Assembly: GCF_006711645.1 (NCBI RefSeq)
Contig: NZ_CP041247.1
Span: 248,001 to 312,000, forward strand
From: Klebsiella electrica
GTDB taxonomy: Bacteria; Pseudomonadota; Gammaproteobacteria; Enterobacterales; Enterobacteriaceae
Length of the DNA stretch: 64,000 nt
Reading direction: 5' to 3'
Shown here: positions 38,622 to 47,444 of the stretch, piece by piece
Layout: every line of letters starts with the position of its first letter
How positions within the stretch are numbered: position 1 is the first letter of the stretch
Notes under the pieces: generated by a model
What the model was told of the DNA's origin: nothing
Seen by the model: the letters and a program-made list of their open reading frames with translations, nothing else
Database searches by the model: none
Made by a program: the position numbers and the translations under genes

Positions 38622-40273
38622 AAAGCATTCGTTATAGCGTCTCTTTAGTGGTGTTATTTGCGCTGTATTACCTACTGCCGTTGAATTTTCGCCTGCTCTG
38701 GCAGCCTGATGAAACGCGCTATGCGGAGATCAGCCGCGAGATGCTGGCGTCCGGTGACTGGGTGGTGCCGCATTTTCTTGGGCTGCGCTATTTTGAAAAA
38801 CCGATTGCCGGATACTGGATTAACAGCATCGGGCAGTGGTTGTTTGGTCACAATAACTTTGCCGTGCGCTTTGGCTCGGTCTTCTCCATCAGCGTCACCG
38901 CGCTGCTGATTGCGTGGCTGGCATGGCGAATCTGGCAGGACAAACGGGTGGCGATTCTGTCCGCCGTGATCTTCCTGACCGCGCTGCTGGTCTACAGTAT
39001 TGGCACCTATGCGGTGCTGGATCCGATGATCACCCTGTGGATGGCGCTGGCGATGTGCAGTTTCTGGGGCGTCGCTCAGGCGCAGAGCCGAAGCGGTAAA
39101 ATCATCGGCTACGCGCTGCTGGGGGCGGCCTGCGGCATGGGCGTCATGACCAAAGGCTTCCTGGCGCTGGCGGTGCCGGTTATCGGGGTTCTGCCGTGGG
39201 TGATTGCCCGCAAACGCTGGCGTGAAGTGCTGACCTACGGCTGGCTGGCAGTGGGCGTCTGCGTCCTGGTGGTCCTGCCCTGGGGCCTGGCTATCGCCAA
39301 ACGCGAACCGGACTTCTGGCGCTACTTCTTCTGGGTGGAGCATATTCAACGCTTTGCCGAGAAAGATGCCCAGCACAAGGCGCCGTTCTGGTATTACATC
39401 CCGTTCCTGATCGCCGGAAGTCTGCCGTGGCTGGCGCTGCTGCCCGGAGCGCTGAAGCGCGGCTGGAGCGAGCGCGATGACGCGCGCGGCGCGCTGTATC
39501 TGCTGGGCTGGGTGGCGATGCCGTTCCTGTTTTTCAGCATCGCCAAAGGGAAACTGCCGACCTACATTCTGCCGTGCTTCGGGCCGCTGTCGATTCTGAT
39601 GGCCCGCTATGCGCTGGATGCGGCGAAGGCGGGAGCGAAGGCGCTGCGCATTAACGGCCTTATCAACCTCATCTTTGGTCTGGTTGGTCTGATCGCCGTG
39701 CTGGTGGTGTCGCCGTGGGGCGTGATGCATAAACCGGTCTGGACGCAGATTGAGCTGTATAAATGTCTGCTGGCGGCGATTGCGTTTGCCGTCTGGGCGC
39801 TGATGGGCTGGCTGGCGATGAAAGATAACGGTCGGCGCTGGACATTAGCCGCCTGCTGTCCCCTGGGGCTGGCGCTGCTGGTTGGCTTTGCCATTCCTGA
39901 CCGGGTGATCGATAGCAAGCAGCCGCAGTTCATGGTGGATATTATTAGTGAATCGCTGGCGCCAAGCCGCTATGTGCTGAGCAACAACGTCGGTATTGCC
40001 GCCGGTCTGGCGTGGGAACTCAAGCGTAACGATATCATCATGTATGATAAGCAGGGTGAGCTGCAGTACGGTTTAGACTGGCCGGATGCGAAGAATAGCT
40101 TTGTGAGCCAGGGTGAGTTTGCCGGCTGGCTGGCAGCGCATCGCCAGGAAGGACCGATATCGCTGGTGCTGCTGATGGACAAAGGAGAAAACATGGCCGA
40201 TTTACCCCTACCGAAACCTGACAACGCCTATGTGTTAGAGCGGGTTGTGTTTCTCCAGTATCTGCCGCAATGA
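38618..40273 (+). CDS. arnT: Lipid A 4-amino-4-deoxy-L-arabinosyltransferase ArnT
   Basis: ArnT transfers L-Ara4N from undecaprenyl phosphate to lipid A phosphates on the periplasmic face of the inner membrane, lowering negative charge and binding of polymyxin. The 551-residue protein is a GT-C glycosyltransferase with about twelve membrane helices. The first periplasmic loop has the conserved [15 protein letters not shown], whose acidic residues are catalytic in this family. A C-terminal soluble part follows from about residue 430. The start overlaps arnD and the stop overlaps arnE. Confidence 0.96.
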   Translation: MKSIRYSVSLVVLFALYYLLPLNFRLLWQPDETRYAEISREMLASGDWVVPHFLGLRYFEKPIAGYWINSIGQWLFGHNNFAVRFGSVFSISVTALLIAWLAWRIWQDKRVAILSAVIFLTALLVYSIGTYAVLDPMITLWMALAMCSFWGVAQAQSRSGKIIGYALLGAACGMGVMTKGFLALAVPVIGVLPWVIARKRWREVLTYGWLAVGVCVLVVLPWGLAIAKREPDFWRYFFWVEHIQRFAEKDAQHKAPFWYYIPFLIAGSLPWLALLPGALKRGWSERDDARGALYLLGWVAMPFLFFSIAKGKLPTYILPCFGPLSILMARYALDAAKAGAKALRINGLINLIFGLVGLIAVLVVSPWGVMHKPVWTQIELYKCLLAAIAFAVWALMGWLAMKDNGRRWTLAACCPLGLALLVGFAIPDRVIDSKQPQFMVDIISESLAPSRYVLSNNVGIAAGLAWELKRNDIIMYDKQGELQYGLDWPDAKNSFVSQGEFAGWLAAHRQEGPISLVLLMDKGENMADLPLPKPDNAYVLERVVFLQYLPQ

Positions 40274-40608
40274 GTACCTGGATCTGCCTGGCGCTGGCGA
40301 GCCTGTTAAGCTGCGTCGGGCAGTTGTGCCAGAAACAGGCGACGCGCCCGTCTAAGTCACGGCGGCGCGGTCGCCATATTCTCGGCTGGCTGGGCCTTGC
40401 GCTACTGGCGCTTGGCGGCGGTATGCTGCTGTGGTTGAGCGTGCTGCAATCCATTCCGGTGAGCGTCGCCTATCCGATGCTGAGCCTCAATTTTGTCTGG
40501 GTGACGTTAGCGGCCTGGGGGATCTGGCGCGAGCCGGTGGCCGGGCGGCACTGGGTTGGCGTAGGGCTGATTGTGGTCGGCATCGTGGTGCTCGGGAGTA
40601 GCGTCTGA
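40270..40608 (+). CDS. arnE: Undecaprenyl-phosphate-L-Ara4N flippase subunit ArnE
   Basis: ArnE and ArnF form a small EmrE-like pair that flips the lipid-linked aminoarabinose to the periplasmic face. The protein is 112 residues with four membrane helices and a short basic loop (KSRRRGRH). It ends one base into arnF. Similarity to EmrE-type small multidrug transporters is seen in the later helices ([22 protein letters not shown]). Confidence 0.93.
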   Translation: MSTWICLALASLLSCVGQLCQKQATRPSKSRRRGRHILGWLGLALLALGGGMLLWLSVLQSIPVSVAYPMLSLNFVWVTLAAWGIWREPVAGRHWVGVGLIVVGIVVLGSSV

Positions 40609-40991
40609 TGGGGTTAATCTGGGCGTTATTCAGCGTCGGGCTGGTCAGCGCCGCACAGCTTCTGCTGCGCGGGGCGATGGTCGAGCTGCCGCCGCTGAGT
40701 GACCTGTTCGCGTTTCTGAATCATCTTTTCCATCTGCGGGCCGGAACTCCCGGCCTGGTGCTGGGGCTGAGCGGCTATCTGCTGTCGATGGTCTGTTGGT
40801 ACTTTGCGCTGCACCAGTTGCCGCTGGCCAAAGCCTACGCCCTGCTCAGCCTGAGCTACATTCTGGTCTGGGCCGCCGCTATCTGGCTGCCCGGCTGGCA
40901 TGAACCTTTCCACTGGCGTTCTCTGCTGGGCGTGCTGATTATCATCGCCGGCGTGCTGACTATCTTCTGGCCGGCGAAGCGCAAAACCTGA
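40608..40991 (+). CDS. arnF: Undecaprenyl-phosphate-L-Ara4N flippase subunit ArnF
   Basis: The partner of ArnE, 127 residues with four membrane helices. The LPLAKAYALLSLSYILVWAAA segment is the EmrE-like signature equivalent to that in ArnE. The tail KRKT is basic. It starts on the last base of the arnE stop codon and ends the arn operon. About 500 bp with no intact gene follow before yhhS. I saw no convincing terminator. Confidence 0.93.
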   Translation: MGLIWALFSVGLVSAAQLLLRGAMVELPPLSDLFAFLNHLFHLRAGTPGLVLGLSGYLLSMVCWYFALHQLPLAKAYALLSLSYILVWAAAIWLPGWHEPFHWRSLLGVLIIIAGVLTIFWPAKRKT

Positions 40992-41141
40992 GTCAGCGAA
41001 TCCCGTCGGCCCGAATGCTCTGCTTTCACCTCCGCATGTTCCCCGAGACGGAATACGGCGGTAGCCAGCCTGCGCCAGTTGGTTGTGGCGAATCATGCCG
41101 ATTCGATATATCAGGATCAGCGCGGAATACTGATTGATATA
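40992..41141. other. Gene-free stretch after arnF
   Basis: This part of the 507-bp arnF-yhhS gap has no reading frame that looks coding. It contains a short inverted repeat CAGGAT/ATCCTG around 41112-41149 with AT-rich flanks, perhaps the end of arn transcription. Confidence 0.3.
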
Positions 41142-41450
41142 TTATCCTGCCAAAAGCGGAGGGATTACCGGTAAAAATTCGCCGTCAATCTGGTGGGCCT
41201 CTCCCATAATGTAATCCGGCTCTCTGCACCGTGGGGCCGGGTGGCAAGTTGAGCGCAGGGGCAAAGCAGCCTTCCCAGACCATTTGCAGGCCCATCCAGG
41301 GTTCCGGCGCCGGCGCATGATCAAAATAGCTTTTCAACGAAGAGATCGGGAGGCGGTTGCCAGACACGGCCGCGAATTTGCTGACCGATAAATATCGCCT
41401 CCGGCGAGTCGAACAGCGTGATTTTTGTCGCGGCAGGCTGCTTTTGCGCA
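41142..41450 (-). pseudogene. Decayed gene remnant, antisense, between arnF and yhhS
   Basis: Three minus-strand frames read as pieces of one protein. The first (to about 41321) gives KITLFDSPEAIFIGQQI and stops; the second gives LKSYFDHAPAPEPWMGLQM and continues; the third gives EPDYIMGEAHQIDGEFLP and ends at a TAA at 41142. Two frameshifts would join them. The residue composition looks protein-like in each piece and out-of-frame elsewhere. I do not recognise the family. In E. coli the comparable stretch beyond yhhS carries yhhT and acpT, which this does not resemble. Confidence 0.4.
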
Positions 41451-41498
41451 GACGACGTGATAATAGTGAAACACTGTTGTAAAAGTCTGGTGGACCCC

Positions 41499-42719
41499 AT
41501 GCCCGAACCCGTTGACGAACCGGCGCTCAATGGACTGCGCCTTAATCTGCGGATTGTCTCCGTGGTGATGTTTAATTTTGCCAGCTACCTGACAATTGGC
41601 CTGCCGTTGGCCGTTCTGCCGGGCTATGTCCATGACGTGATGGGATTCAGCGCGTTCTGGGCCGGCCTGGTCATTAGCCTGCAGTATTTTGCCACGCTCC
41701 TCAGTCGCCCTCATGCCGGACGCTACGCCGATCTCCTTGGTCCGAAAAAGATCGTAATCTTCGGGCTGTGCGGCTGTTTTCTCAGCGGGTTGAGCTATCT
41801 GCTGGCGGCCGCCGGAAGCGGCTGGCCGATCCTTAGCCTGGCTCTGTTGTGCCTTGGCCGCGTGATTCTCGGCATCGGGCAAAGCTTTGCTGGCACCGGT
41901 TCAACGCTATGGGGCGTGGGCGTGGTGGGGTCGCTGCATATCGGGCGGGTGATTTCGTGGAACGGCATCGTGACTTACGGGGCGATGGCGATGGGGGCGC
42001 CGCTTGGCGTGCTCTGCTATTCCCTTGTCGGGTTATCGGGGCTGGCGTGGGCGATTATGGCCGTGGCGCTGGTCGCTATTCTGTGCGCGTTGCCGAGGGC
42101 GGCGGTTAAGGCGACGAAGGGCAAAGCGATGACGTTTCGCGCCGTGCTGGGCCGGGTCTGGCTGTATGGGATGGCGCTGGCATTGGCGTCCGCCGGGTTT
42201 GGCACCATCGCGACGTTTATTACCCTGTTTTACGACGCCAAAGGCTGGGATGGCGCGGCGTTCGCGCTGACGCTATTCAGCTGCGCGTTTGTTGGCGCGC
42301 GTCTGCTGTTCCCCAACGGCATTCATCGTCTGGGGGGACTGAATGTCGCTATGCTGTGCTTTAGCGTTGAGATTATCGGGCTTCTGCTGGTGGGGCTGGC
42401 TGAGACTTCGTCGATCGCCAAAGTCGGCACCTTCTTCGCTGGCGCCGGTTTTTCCCTGGTCTTCCCTGCGCTGGGGGTGGTGGCGGTGAAGGCGGTGCCG
42501 CAGCAGAATCAGGGCTCGGCGCTGGCGACCTATACGGTATTTATGGATCTGTCTTTAGGCATTACCGGTCCGCTGGCCGGGCTGCTGATGGCGTGGGCCG
42601 GGATTTCGACGATTTATCTGGCGGCGGCGGGACTGGTGGCGGTGGCGCTGCTGCTGTGCTGGCGGTTAAAAAAACGGCCCCCGGTTGTTGCGCCGGAGGC
42701 CGCAGCGTCAGGTCAGTAG
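41499..42719 (+). CDS. yhhS: MFS transporter YhhS
   Basis: A 406-residue major facilitator protein with twelve helices, like E. coli YhhS (405). The loop 2-3 motif is GRYADLLGPKKI, near residue 75. It belongs to the YhhS/YfcJ subgroup, thought to be sugar or drug exporters; in E. coli it has been tied to arabinose export, without a firm substrate. The ATG at 41499 gives MPEPVDEPALNGLRLN, the E. coli N-terminus, though the upstream GGTGG is a weak ribosome site; an in-frame start at 41418 is an extension into non-coding sequence. Its stop abuts that of dcrB. Confidence 0.92.
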   Translation: MPEPVDEPALNGLRLNLRIVSVVMFNFASYLTIGLPLAVLPGYVHDVMGFSAFWAGLVISLQYFATLLSRPHAGRYADLLGPKKIVIFGLCGCFLSGLSYLLAAAGSGWPILSLALLCLGRVILGIGQSFAGTGSTLWGVGVVGSLHIGRVISWNGIVTYGAMAMGAPLGVLCYSLVGLSGLAWAIMAVALVAILCALPRAAVKATKGKAMTFRAVLGRVWLYGMALALASAGFGTIATFITLFYDAKGWDGAAFALTLFSCAFVGARLLFPNGIHRLGGLNVAMLCFSVEIIGLLLVGLAETSSIAKVGTFFAGAGFSLVFPALGVVAVKAVPQQNQGSALATYTVFMDLSLGITGPLAGLLMAWAGISTIYLAAAGLVAVALLLCWRLKKRPPVVAPEAAASGQ

Positions 42720-43277
42720 TTACTGGATGACGAGGGTGTTGATGATGCTTTCAGCTGCGCTTTGCGCCTGCTGCTGGTTGTCTGCCGGCAGCGTGATCTG
42801 CAGGGTCAGCAGTTTATCGTCAACCTTGCCGAGAATGACGGAAGACCACGCGGTCTGGCCCTTGGCGGAGATGATGCTGTCCAGCTGCTGCAGCGTGTGG
42901 CCTTTGATATCAATCGATTTATTGGTGACAACCTGCAGCTGCGGATCGCGGCTGCGCTGCTGATCTTCCAGGCGTTGGGCCAGCACGCTCAATTCTTCAT
43001 TGGTGCTGTCGCCAACAATCACGATCACCGCTTTCTGCCCGGTGGCGTCGGAATAGACGTGCATGTTGTTGGCCTGGGTACCCAGCTTGCCGCTCTGGTC
43101 GGTCATTCCTGCAGGCAGGGAGAAACTCAGCTTACCGTCCAGCAGGCTGATATTCTGTCCGCTGGCGTTGCTTTCCGCAGCGGCCCCGGCAGTCGGCGTT
43201 TTTGTATCGCTGTTATCACAGGCAGCAAGCCCCATCACCAGCAGGCCAATACCGACATATTTAACCAAATTGCGCAT
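42720..43277 (-). CDS. dcrB: DcrB lipoprotein
   Basis: A 185-residue lipoprotein, the same length as E. coli DcrB. The signal peptide [20 protein letters not shown] ends in lipobox LAAC. DcrB is an inner-membrane lipoprotein needed for phage C1 and C6 adsorption or DNA entry and for envelope lipoprotein maturation effects. I chose the ATG at 43277 because GGAAG is at proper spacing; the in-frame ATG at 43283 lies too close to it. It follows yhhQ by 73 bp on the same strand and may share its transcript. Confidence 0.92.
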   Translation of the reverse strand: MRNLVKYVGIGLLVMGLAACDNSDTKTPTAGAAAESNASGQNISLLDGKLSFSLPAGMTDQSGKLGTQANNMHVYSDATGQKAVIVIVGDSTNEELSVLAQRLEDQQRSRDPQLQVVTNKSIDIKGHTLQQLDSIISAKGQTAWSSVILGKVDDKLLTLQITLPADNQQQAQSAAESIINTLVIQ

Positions 43278-43350
43278 TGACATCTTCCTTTCGATAAACG
43301 GCCATTAACGGCTCATGCGCTTATCTTATCACATCAATCTGCGAGTACTC

Positions 43351-44016
43351 TTAACTTGGCTGCAATGCGGATAAATCAGATTTATCTGCCAGTTTTTTCA
43401 GCAGCATATTCAACAACATGCCATACATCGGCAGGAAGAAAGCAATGCTAATCAGTACCTTAAAGCTGTAGTCGACAATGGCGATTTCGCCCCAGTTCGC
43501 CGCCATAAACGGGTCCGGACTCCGCCAGAAAGCGATAAAGAAAAAGGCCAGGGTATCGCTGACGTTGCCGAACAGGGTCGAGGCGGTCGGCGCCAGCCAC
43601 CAGCGGCGGTTTTGACGCAGGCGGTTAAAGACGTGGACATCGAGGATCTGGCCCAGCGCGTAGGCCATGAAACTGGCGGCGGCGATACGGGCGACGAACA
43701 GGTTAAAGTGGGTCAGCGCGGCAAAGCCTTGCCACTCGCCCATATAAAACAGGGACGAGATGCCGTAGGAGATCAGCAGTGCCGGGATCATCACCGCCAG
43801 GATAATGCGTCGTGCCAGCGGCGCGCCGAAAATCCGCACCGTCAGATCGGTGGCGAGGAAGATAAACGGAAAGCTGAACGCGCCCCAGGTGGTATGAAAA
43901 CCAAAAATGGCGATCGGTAGCTGCACCAGATAGTTGCTGGAGGTGATCACCAGCAAATGGAAAAGAGAAAGCCAGACCAGCGCTTTTTGACGCTGTGACG
44001 TTGTAAATGGACTCAT
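43351..44016 (-). CDS. yhhQ: Queuosine precursor transporter YhhQ
   Basis: YhhQ imports the 7-deazaguanine precursors preQ0 and preQ1, used to make queuosine in tRNA. The protein is 221 residues, exactly the E. coli length, with about six membrane helices. The family stretch FSFPFIFLATDLTVRIFG is near residue 47, and DTLAFFFIAFW is near 155. The leader contains a preQ1-I type III-like riboswitch overlapping the ribosome site, which supports the role and suggests feedback by preQ1. dcrB lies downstream. Confidence 0.94.
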   Translation of the reverse strand: MSPFTTSQRQKALVWLSLFHLLVITSSNYLVQLPIAIFGFHTTWGAFSFPFIFLATDLTVRIFGAPLARRIILAVMIPALLISYGISSLFYMGEWQGFAALTHFNLFVARIAAASFMAYALGQILDVHVFNRLRQNRRWWLAPTASTLFGNVSDTLAFFFIAFWRSPDPFMAANWGEIAIVDYSFKVLISIAFFLPMYGMLLNMLLKKLADKSDLSALQPS

Positions 44017-44021
44017 ATTGT

Positions 44022-44056
44022 GACCTTTTTAGTGATTGGGGTGAGGGAACCCAATA
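44022..44056 (-). promoter_or_regulatory. preQ1-I (type III-like) riboswitch before yhhQ
   Basis: On the minus strand ATTGGG (44050-44055) pairs with CCCAAT (44035-44040), enclosing the loop TTCCCTCAC, and is followed by CACTAAAAAGGT. This is the H-type pseudoknot layout of preQ1-I: a GG-TTC loop opening, then an A-rich tail. AAAAAGG is also the Shine-Dalgarno sequence seven bases before the ATG. A type III preQ1-I riboswitch with this design is known upstream of E. coli yhhQ. Confidence 0.75.
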
Positions 44057-44228
44057 AATCAATACTCGCGCTGTGGCATTGCCAATACGCGAGTACCAGT
44101 TTGAAGCGGCAGAATGATACTGCGTTGAGCGAGTATTGCAATGGTTGTTTTTCACGCAAACGTTAACCTGACTTGCGTAGCGCAAAAGTGGGGGTAAACT
44201 AGGGCCGTTTTGTTGATGTGAGATGAAA

Positions 44229-44474
44229 ATGACCGAACTTTTCTCCAGCCCTGACCACACTCTGGACGCTCAGGGCCTGCGTTGTCCGGAGCCGGTAATG
44301 ATGGTGCGTAAGACCGTACGTACCATGCCGGTGGGTGAAACGCTGCTGATTATCGCCGACGATCCGGCGACAACCCGCGATATCCCGGGTTTTTGCCGCT
44401 TTATGGAGCATGAGCTGCTGGCGCAAGAAACCGCGGCGCTGCCCTACCGCTATCTGATTCGTAAAAGCCATTAA
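44229..44474 (+). CDS. tusA: Sulfurtransferase TusA
   Basis: TusA accepts persulfide sulfur from IscS and passes it to TusBCD for 2-thiolation of the tRNA wobble uridine, and also feeds molybdenum cofactor synthesis. The protein is 81 residues, as in E. coli, starting [19 protein letters not shown]; the catalytic Cys19 sits in GLRCPEPVM. An in-frame ATG at 44223 would add Met-Lys. The gene lies alone upstream of the tandem repeat array and is divergent from yhhQ. Confidence 0.95.
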   Translation: MTELFSSPDHTLDAQGLRCPEPVMMVRKTVRTMPVGETLLIIADDPATTRDIPGFCRFMEHELLAQETAALPYRYLIRKSH

Positions 44475-44494
44475 GCACGGGTTTGCGTGCCTCA

Positions 44495-45163
44495 CTGCCT
44501 CTCCCGGAGGCGGGGCTGCGCCCCTTGTCCGGGCGACTCATGCCAGACCACACGCTCCCGTAGCCCCGGTAAGCAACGCGCCACCGGGGGATAAACGGAG
44601 CGATTGCCGCAGGCCGTCCTCCCGGAGGCGGGGCTGCGCCCCTTGTCCGGGCGACCCATGCCAGACCACACGCTCCTGTAGCCCCGGTAAGCAACGCGCC
44701 ACCGGGGGATAAACGGAGCGATTGCCGCAGACCGTCTTCCCGGAGGCGGGGCTACCCATGCCAGAGACCACACGCTCCCGTAGCCCCGGTAAGCAACGCG
44801 CCACCGGGGGATAAACAGTGCGATTGCCGCAAGTCGTCCTCCCGGAGGCGAGGCTGGGCTCCTGTCCGGGCTACCCATGCCAGAGACCACACGCTCCCGT
44901 AGCCCCGGTAAGCAACGCGCCACTGGGGGATAAACAGTGTGATTGCCGCAAGTCGTCCTCCCGGAGGCGGGTCTGCGCCCCTTGTCCGGGCTACCCATGC
45001 CAGAGACCGCACGTTCCCGTAGCCCCGGTAAGCAACGCGCCACCGGGGGATAAACGGAGCGATTGCCGCAGACCGTCCTCCCGGAGGCTGGGCTGCGCCC
45101 CTGTCCGGGCGACGAATGCCAGAGACCACACGCTCCCGTAGCCCCGGTAAGCACCGGGGCTTT
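44495..45163. repeat. Tandem BIME-like repeat array, six units of about 118 bp
   Basis: The motif CCCGGAGGC recurs at 44503, 44621, 44739, 44841, 44960 and 45080, giving periods of 118, 118, 102, 119 and 120 bp. Each unit has two REP-like palindromes: one around CCCGGAGGCGGGGC...GTCCGGG and one built from GCCCCGGTAAGC and GCCACCGGGG. The third unit lacks about 16 bp, and the last is cut short at GCCCCGGTAAGCACCGGGGC, next to zntA. Units diverge by a few bases, so the copies are not an exact recent duplication. The elements resemble Klebsiella REP/BIME repeats. No coding role is supported. Confidence 0.85.
45143..45162 (-). terminator. Hairpin at the end of zntA
   Basis: The last repeat unit ends in GCCCCGGT-AAGC-ACCGGGGC, a perfect 8-bp stem with a 4-base loop, 6 bp after the zntA stop. 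There is no clear U-tract. It probably stabilises or terminates the zntA transcript. Confidence 0.5.
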
Positions 45164-45167
45164 GCGC

Positions 45168-47366
45168 TTATTTCTTACGTAACAGCCGCAGCGCGTTGGC
45201 GGTGACCAGCACCGTCGCCCCGGTATCCGCCAGTACCGCCAGCCACAGGCCGGTCAGGCCGAGCAGGGTGGTGACGAGGAAAATCCCCTTCAGGCCCAGC
45301 GCGATGGCGATGTTCTGCCGGATATTGGCGTGGGTGGCGCGGGCCAGCGAAATCATCTGCGCCAGCCCGGTCAGGCGATTGTGAGTCAATGCCGCATCGG
45401 CGGTTTCCAGCGCCACGTCGGTGCCGCTGCCCATCGCGATGCCAATGGTCGCCGCTTTCATCGCCGGCGCATCGTTGATACCGTCACCGACCATCGCCAG
45501 CGGCGCAGCGGCATTGAGCGCCGTGACCGCCTCGACTTTATCGGCCGGCAGCAGCCCGGCGCGAAATTCCAGCCCCAGTTCCCCGGCAATGGCCGCCGCC
45601 GCACGCGGGTTATCGCCGGTCAGAATGACCCCCTGGACCCCCAGACGATGCAGATCGTCGACCGCCTGGCGGGCGTCGTCGCGCAGCGTATCCCGCAGCG
45701 CCAGAATACCGAGCAGAGACTGTTCGCGCAGTACCAGCACCACCGTCTGACCCGCGCTCTCCAGCTGCTGAATCTGCGCCTCATGCTCTGCCGCAGCGTC
45801 GTTGCCCGCCGCGCAAATCAGTATCCGACGGCCGTCGACCTCGGCTTCAATGCCCGAACCCGCCAGTGCGCGCTGACCGTGGGCAGACGGAATCGTCAGC
45901 TGGCGCTGCCGGGCTTCGCGCACGATAGCCTGCGCCAGCGGGTGGCTGGAGCCTTGTTCCACTGCCGCCGCCAGGGCCAGCAGGCCATTTTCATCCACGT
46001 CATTCAGGGCGATGGCGGCGGTAACACGCGGTTGACCAACGGTTAGCGTCCCGGTCTTATCAAAAGCCACCTGACGTATGCGACCCAGTTGCTCAAGCGC
46101 TGCGCCGCCTTTAATCAGGGCGCCGTGGCGTGATGCCACCGCCAGCCCGGAAGTGATGGCCGCCGGAGTGGAAATCACCAGCGCACAAGGACAGCCGATC
46201 AGCAGCAGCGTCAGACCCTTGTAGATCCACGGCAGCCAGGCGGCGGCAAAGAACAGCGGCGGCACGATGGCGACCAGCAGGGCAACGACCATAATGGCCG
46301 GCGTGTAAATCCGGCTGAAACGATCGATAAAGCGCTCAATCGGCGCCCGGCGTTCCTCCGCCTCTTCAATCAGCTTCAGAATACGGTCAATGGCGCTGTC
46401 GCCCGGCTCGGAAATGACCGTCAGTTGCACCAGGCGATCGACGCTGGTGGCGCCTGCCGCCACGCGTTCACCAGACCGGCGCTCGACCGGCACCGACTCA
46501 CCGGTTAAGGCGCTTTCATCGAAGCTGGCGAACGGCGTGCGCAGCTGGCCATCGGCGGGCAGGCGACCACCTGCTGCGACTTCAATCACGTCTCCGGGGC
46601 GGAGATCGCGCTGGGCGACGGTTTCCCGCACGCCATCACGCAGGCGAGTGGCGGTATCGGGTTTTAACGCCATCAGCGCGCTGACCCCCTGGCGGGCGCG
46701 GCTGGCGGCCCAGCCTTCAAGGCGCTCGCCAACCATAAACAGCAGCAGCACCATCGCGGCTTCGGCCGTGGCGCCGATAAACAGTGCCCCGATGGCGGCG
46801 ACGCTCATCAGTGTTTCAATGGCAAACCAGCTGCCGCTGCGGATCAGGCGCAGAGCCTGGCGAGCGACGGGCCACAGGCCGACAAGCGTGGTGGCAATGA
46901 ATGCCAGCTCGCCGAAGGGGTGGTTGAACTGTTCCAGACCCCAGCTCAGTGCCATCAGTAGCACCAGGGTTATCAGCGGCAGGTTCTCGCGCAGGGGCGA
47001 GGTTTCCGGCGGCGGGGCGCTTTCATCGCGCAGCGTATAGCCCACGGCACGTACCGCGCTTTCGACGGCCGTGCGGATATCGGCATCGGCGTTGACCAGC
47101 AGTTTTTCGGTGGCAAACAGAACCTGTACCTGGCTGACGCCCGGTACCTGGCGCACCGCGGTTTCGACTTTACGGGCGCAGGCGGCGCAGTCCATGCCTT
47201 CAACCAGCCAGCTATAGCGCGCCTCGTTTAACGCCTCGTTGTCGGCGGCGTTATTGGTAGCACAGCCAGACTCGGTGCAGCAGCTGTCAGCCTGCGCGAC
47301 AACCGGCTTTAATTTGAATGACGAGAACTGTGGGACTTTTTTATCCTGCGTTTCTGGAGTCGACAT
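45168..47366 (-). CDS. zntA: Zn(II)/Cd(II)/Pb(II) translocating P-type ATPase
   Basis: ZntA exports zinc, cadmium and lead across the inner membrane using ATP. The 732-residue protein (E. coli 732) is a P1B-type ATPase. The N-terminal metal-binding domain has EGMDCAACARK (Cys60, Cys63), and a Cys-rich CCTESGC stretch lies at 29-35. The translocation motif is CPC (LLIGCPCALVIST), the phosphorylation site is DKTGTLT and the hinge is MVGDGINDAPA. A 22-bp palindromic ZntR operator lies upstream. The repeat array lies directly downstream. Confidence 0.97.
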   Translation of the reverse strand: MSTPETQDKKVPQFSSFKLKPVVAQADSCCTESGCATNNAADNEALNEARYSWLVEGMDCAACARKVETAVRQVPGVSQVQVLFATEKLLVNADADIRTAVESAVRAVGYTLRDESAPPPETSPLRENLPLITLVLLMALSWGLEQFNHPFGELAFIATTLVGLWPVARQALRLIRSGSWFAIETLMSVAAIGALFIGATAEAAMVLLLFMVGERLEGWAASRARQGVSALMALKPDTATRLRDGVRETVAQRDLRPGDVIEVAAGGRLPADGQLRTPFASFDESALTGESVPVERRSGERVAAGATSVDRLVQLTVISEPGDSAIDRILKLIEEAEERRAPIERFIDRFSRIYTPAIMVVALLVAIVPPLFFAAAWLPWIYKGLTLLLIGCPCALVISTPAAITSGLAVASRHGALIKGGAALEQLGRIRQVAFDKTGTLTVGQPRVTAAIALNDVDENGLLALAAAVEQGSSHPLAQAIVREARQRQLTIPSAHGQRALAGSGIEAEVDGRRILICAAGNDAAAEHEAQIQQLESAGQTVVLVLREQSLLGILALRDTLRDDARQAVDDLHRLGVQGVILTGDNPRAAAAIAGELGLEFRAGLLPADKVEAVTALNAAAPLAMVGDGINDAPAMKAATIGIAMGSGTDVALETADAALTHNRLTGLAQMISLARATHANIRQNIAIALGLKGIFLVTTLLGLTGLWLAVLADTGATVLVTANALRLLRKK

Positions 47367-47406
47367 GGGACCCTCCCGGTAATGATAATTTTCTCATTAC
47401 CAGAAG

Positions 47407-47439
47407 GATACACTCTGGAGTCGACTCCAGAGTCAAGCG
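47407..47439 (-). promoter_or_regulatory. zntA promoter with ZntR operator
   Basis: The perfect palindrome ACTCTGGAGTC/GACTCCAGAGT occupies 47412-47433. On the minus strand a TTGACT -35 overlaps its left edge and a TATCCT -10 follows, separated by 20 bp. The over-long spacer with a central dyad is the hallmark of MerR-family activation, and this is the known E. coli ZntR arrangement. Confidence 0.93.
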
Positions 47440-47444
47440 CAAAA

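Noticed and set aside
38672..39730. 352-codon minus-strand frame
   Set aside because: Antisense shadow of arnT; rich in Arg, Gln and His with no recognisable domain.
44492..45154. A 220-codon minus-strand open frame with repeated GLWHSSPGQGRSPASGR-like protein text
   Set aside because: It is the tandem repeat array read as protein. Overlapping frames in the same array are also open because of high GC; repeat periods are mostly not multiples of three and there is no ribosome site.
44495..45163. Possible CRISPR array from regularly spaced repeats
   Set aside because: Units are 102-120 bp and repeated throughout, with no short conserved repeat separated by unique spacers, and there are no cas genes.
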